Made by a program: the position numbers and the translations under genes. A stretch of DNA of 64,000 nt from JBMONI01 sp049324575. GTDB taxonomy: Bacteria; Omnitrophota; Omnitrophia; Omnitrophales; Aquincolibacteriaceae. Position 1 is the first letter of the stretch. Each line of letters starts with the position of its first letter. Where the stretch lies: the NCBI GenBank assembly GCA_049324575.1, contig JBMONI010000016.1, positions 1 to 64,000 of the forward strand, in the 5' to 3' direction. Below the pieces are notes generated by a model. That model was not told the origin of the DNA. It saw only the letters and a list, made by a program, of their open reading frames with translations, and did not search any database. This document shows, one piece after another, positions 62,037 to 64,000 of this stretch.

Positions 62037-62777
62037 TCAGGTCAGGACCCGGTATCCTTTTTCCGTAAAAACCACCGTATTCTCATAATGGCTCGCGCGT
62101 TTCCGGTCCCGGGTAACCACGGTCCATCCGTCCCGCAGGACCTCCACTTCATAACCGCCTTCGGTGACCATCGGCTCGATCGCAAGCACCATGCCCGCTT
62201 CGATCCGCGGCCCCTTCCCCGCCGTCCCGAAATTTGGAACCTGCGGTTCTTCATGGATTGCACGGCCGATCCCATGCCCCACATAGTCACGGATCACATG
62301 GAAACCGCTTGACTCGATCTTCCGCTGGATCGCTTCCGAAATATCACCTAACCGGCAACCAGGATAATACGCATCGACCCCCGCGAAAAAACCGTCCTTG
62401 GCCGCTTCGATCAACCGCTTTGAGCTATCGGAAACCTTGCCGACCGGCCAGGTCCGCGCCGCATCCGAAAAATAGTCCTTCCACTGGACCCCGATGTCGA
62501 AACTCACGATATCCCCGTCCTGAAGCTTCCGGGAACCGGGGATCCCATGCACGACCTCTTCGTTGATCGAGATACACGCGGTTTTCGGAAAACCCCGGTA
62601 CCCCTTGAAGGCCGGTCTTCCTCCGGCTTTCACGATCATTTCTTCGGCCATCGCATCGAGCGTCTCCGTACGCACGCCCGGGCAAACCGCCTTTTCTACC
62701 GCTTCGAGAACCCGGCGCAGGATCGCGCCTGCTTCTTCCAGGATCTCAATTTCCCGGCTTGACTTGAGAGCAATCAT
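62037..62777 (-). CDS. map: Methionine aminopeptidase type I
   Basis: Removes the initiator Met from nascent proteins. The 246-residue protein has the five metal ligands in [17 protein letters not shown] (two Asp), [13 protein letters not shown] (His), EPMVTEGG (Glu) and the final E-N-T-V-V-F (Glu). The ATG at 62777 overlaps the end of adk by 32 bases; no Shine-Dalgarno is seen, so coupling to adk is likely. Confidence 0.95.
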   Translation of the reverse strand: MIALKSSREIEILEEAGAILRRVLEAVEKAVCPGVRTETLDAMAEEMIVKAGGRPAFKGYRGFPKTACISINEEVVHGIPGSRKLQDGDIVSFDIGVQWKDYFSDAARTWPVGKVSDSSKRLIEAAKDGFFAGVDAYYPGCRLGDISEAIQRKIESSGFHVIRDYVGHGIGRAIHEEPQVPNFGTAGKGPRIEAGMVLAIEPMVTEGGYEVEVLRDGWTVVTRDRKRASHYENTVVFTEKGYRVLT

Positions 62778-63435
62778 GCCGCGAAAGGCCGAATTTATCA
62801 AAGAGCTGCAAGATCTCGGTCTGAACAGCGGCCACTCCGCTGTCCCCTGCCACATCGTGAAGCAGATTCTGTTTCCGGTAATACTCGATCAGGGGTTTTG
62901 TTTCCTGATGATAGACCTTCAAACGCCGCCGCACGGTTTCCGGCTCGTCGTCTTTCCGGATAATGAGCTTTTCGCCGGTTTCGTCGCAGATCCCTTCGCG
63001 TTTGGGCGGCATGTTCGTCACATGATAAACGCGCCCGGTCGAGGGACAGATGCGCCGCCCCGAAAGACGCGAAACGATCACTTCTTCCGAGGTCGCAAAA
63101 TTGATCACCAGGTCCAGTTTCCAATTCTCTTTCGCAAGGAAAAGATCCAGCGCCTTGGCCTGGCCAAGCGTCCTGGGATACCCGTCCAGGATGAATCCCT
63201 GGGCCCGGCTTGCCTGTTTCATTTCGTCGAACATCATGTCGTTGATGAGCTCGTCGGAGACCAGCTCCCCTTTTTCCATGATCCCTTTCGCCTTTTTTCC
63301 GATCAGGGTCTGCTCGCGGATATGACGGCGGAGAATATCGCCGGTCGCAAGATGGCCAAGCCCCATTTTCTGGCTGAGCACCTGCGCATGCGTTCCTTTT
63401 CCTGCCCCCGGGGGTCCTAAAAAAATGATCTTCAT
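62746..63435 (-). CDS. adk: Adenylate kinase
   Basis: The 229-residue kinase has Walker A GPPGAGKGT (7-15), the NMP-binding ATGDILRR segment, the FILDGYPRT block and a long LID. The LID has only two Cys (RICPSTG and GICDETG), so it is not the four-Cys zinc type. It lies 1 base after secY and overlaps map. Confidence 0.96.
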   Translation of the reverse strand: MKIIFLGPPGAGKGTHAQVLSQKMGLGHLATGDILRRHIREQTLIGKKAKGIMEKGELVSDELINDMMFDEMKQASRAQGFILDGYPRTLGQAKALDLFLAKENWKLDLVINFATSEEVIVSRLSGRRICPSTGRVYHVTNMPPKREGICDETGEKLIIRKDDEPETVRRRLKVYHQETKPLIEYYRKQNLLHDVAGDSGVAAVQTEILQLFDKFGLSRHDCSQVKPGN

Positions 63436-63436
63436 A

Positions 63437-64000
63437 TTAGCGCCTCGCTTTGAGCCTTCCTTTTTTCACGAACCCTTCGTAATGCCGCATGACCAGTTGC
63501 GATTCGATCGCCTTCATCGTGTCCAGCACCACTCCGACGATGATCAAAAGCCCGGTGCCGCCGAAATAGCTGGCGATCAGAAACGGGATATTCAGCACCT
63601 TGGGCGACGAGATAATGCTCGGAATGAGCGCGATCACAGCTAAAAACACCGCACCGCTCGCCGCGATCCGCGTCATCATGAAATCCAGGTAATCCGCCGT
63701 GGTCTTGCCGGGGCGGATCCCGGGGACGAAACCGCCGAACTTCTGCAGGTTTTCGCTCACCTCGACCGGGTTGAACGTGATCGCCGTGTAAAAGAACGTA
63801 AAGAAAAGGATCAAAAGCGAATAAATGATCGAATGCCCGATATGCCCAGGCGTCAGGAACCGCGAAGCCGTCATCAGGAATCCCGCTTGGGGGAAAAACC
63901 CGGCGACCGTCGCCGGGAACAAGATGACCGATTGCGCAAAAATGATCGGGATCACTCCCGCCTGGTTCACACGAAGCGGCAAATATGTGCTTTGCCCGCC
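63437..64000 (-). CDS. secY: Preprotein translocase subunit SecY (C-terminal part)
   Basis: The gene runs off the window end; only the last about 187 residues are seen. They begin GGQSTYLPLRVNQAGVIP and contain membrane segments 7-10. Conserved loops are the Q-K-F-G-G-F-V-P-G-I-R-P-G-K-T segment and the G-T-G-L-L-I-I-V-G-V strand. It has the C-terminal FVKKGRLKARR. The order secY-adk-map-infA is the standard end of the spc operon. Confidence 0.96.
   Translation of the reverse strand, partial: GGQSTYLPLRVNQAGVIPIIFAQSVILFPATVAGFFPQAGFLMTASRFLTPGHIGHSIIYSLLILFFTFFYTAITFNPVEVSENLQKFGGFVPGIRPGKTTADYLDFMMTRIAASGAVFLAVIALIPSIISSPKVLNIPFLIASYFGGTGLLIIVGVVLDTMKAIESQLVMRHYEGFVKKGRLKARR

Noticed and set aside
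95..64000. High apparent frequency of GATC across the window
   Set aside because: It follows from frequent ATC (Ile) and GAT/GATC-containing codon pairs in these genes; no clustering like an oriC or SeqA region was seen.
47917..64000. Search for CRISPR arrays, transposases, integrases and attachment sites
   Set aside because: No repeat-spacer pattern, terminal inverted repeats or mobile-element protein motifs were found anywhere in the window.

Overview
The window is gene-dense, moderately GC-rich chromosomal DNA from a Gram-negative bacterium. It carries a lipid A/outer-membrane set (lpxA, an lpxC-fabZ fusion, lpxI, lpxB, msbA, bamA, skp, surA), a sigma-54-dependent glutamine synthetase promoter, GatCAB with a tRNA-Gln carrying the U1-A72 pair, and two small secreted proteins that resemble the exosortase-associated family TIGR04073. 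By recognition alone this combination best fits Candidatus Omnitrophota or a nearby PVC-type lineage; a 16S or ribosomal-protein tree would be needed to confirm it. I see no insertion sequence, prophage, CRISPR array, rRNA or origin. The sequence is mostly housekeeping and syntenic, with a few accessory pieces set into it.

Layout. 95-10624 (minus): an operon for aspartate-family and branched-chain amino acids, hom-thrC-(degenerate ApgM-like)-lysC-cimA-valS-DUF218-rluA. 10829-15796: an envelope island with two TIGR04073-like secreted proteins flanking msbA, a Gfo/Idh (GnnA-like) oxidoreductase and lpxB. 15891-19245: glnA with a sigma-54 promoter, a palindromic upstream site and a NifA-like activator. 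17647-28299 (minus): one long run rpsF-ssb-rpsR-rplI-dnaB-bamA-skp-lpxC/fabZ-lpxA-lpxI-activator, mostly with 4-base overlaps. 28464-37262 (minus): hisG-(bS22-like)-ispE-tRNA-Gln-clpX-two sugar ABC permeases-glmU-prs-rplY-pth. 37417-47760 (minus): mutS-mutL-radC-sixA-fmdB-gatC-gatA-gatB-tsaD. 47917-52051: a LacI-family regulator and a large secreted protein with three tandem domains, both with matching operators. 52230-64000 (minus): secY-adk-map-infA-rpmJ-rpsM-rpsK-rpsD-rpoA-rplQ, then an aminotransferase, a miniature Mfd, surA, pdxA, rsmA and a Cys-rich small protein.

The most unusual points are: (1) the phosphoglycerate-mutase-like protein in the threonine operon has lost the metal ligands and nucleophile of its family, in an operon with no recognisable homoserine kinase; (2) an Mfd of only 632 residues that keeps the RNA-polymerase-binding and motor modules but lacks both the N-terminal UvrB-like module and the C-terminal autoinhibitory domain; (3) a LacI-controlled secreted protein built of three repeats of unknown function; (4) the glnA sigma-54 circuit, whose activator gene is the last gene of the lipid A operon; and (5) a heptanucleotide repeat, CTTAYCN, that has entered gatA and the end of gatC. 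Domain and motif claims come from reading the translations. No database search was run.
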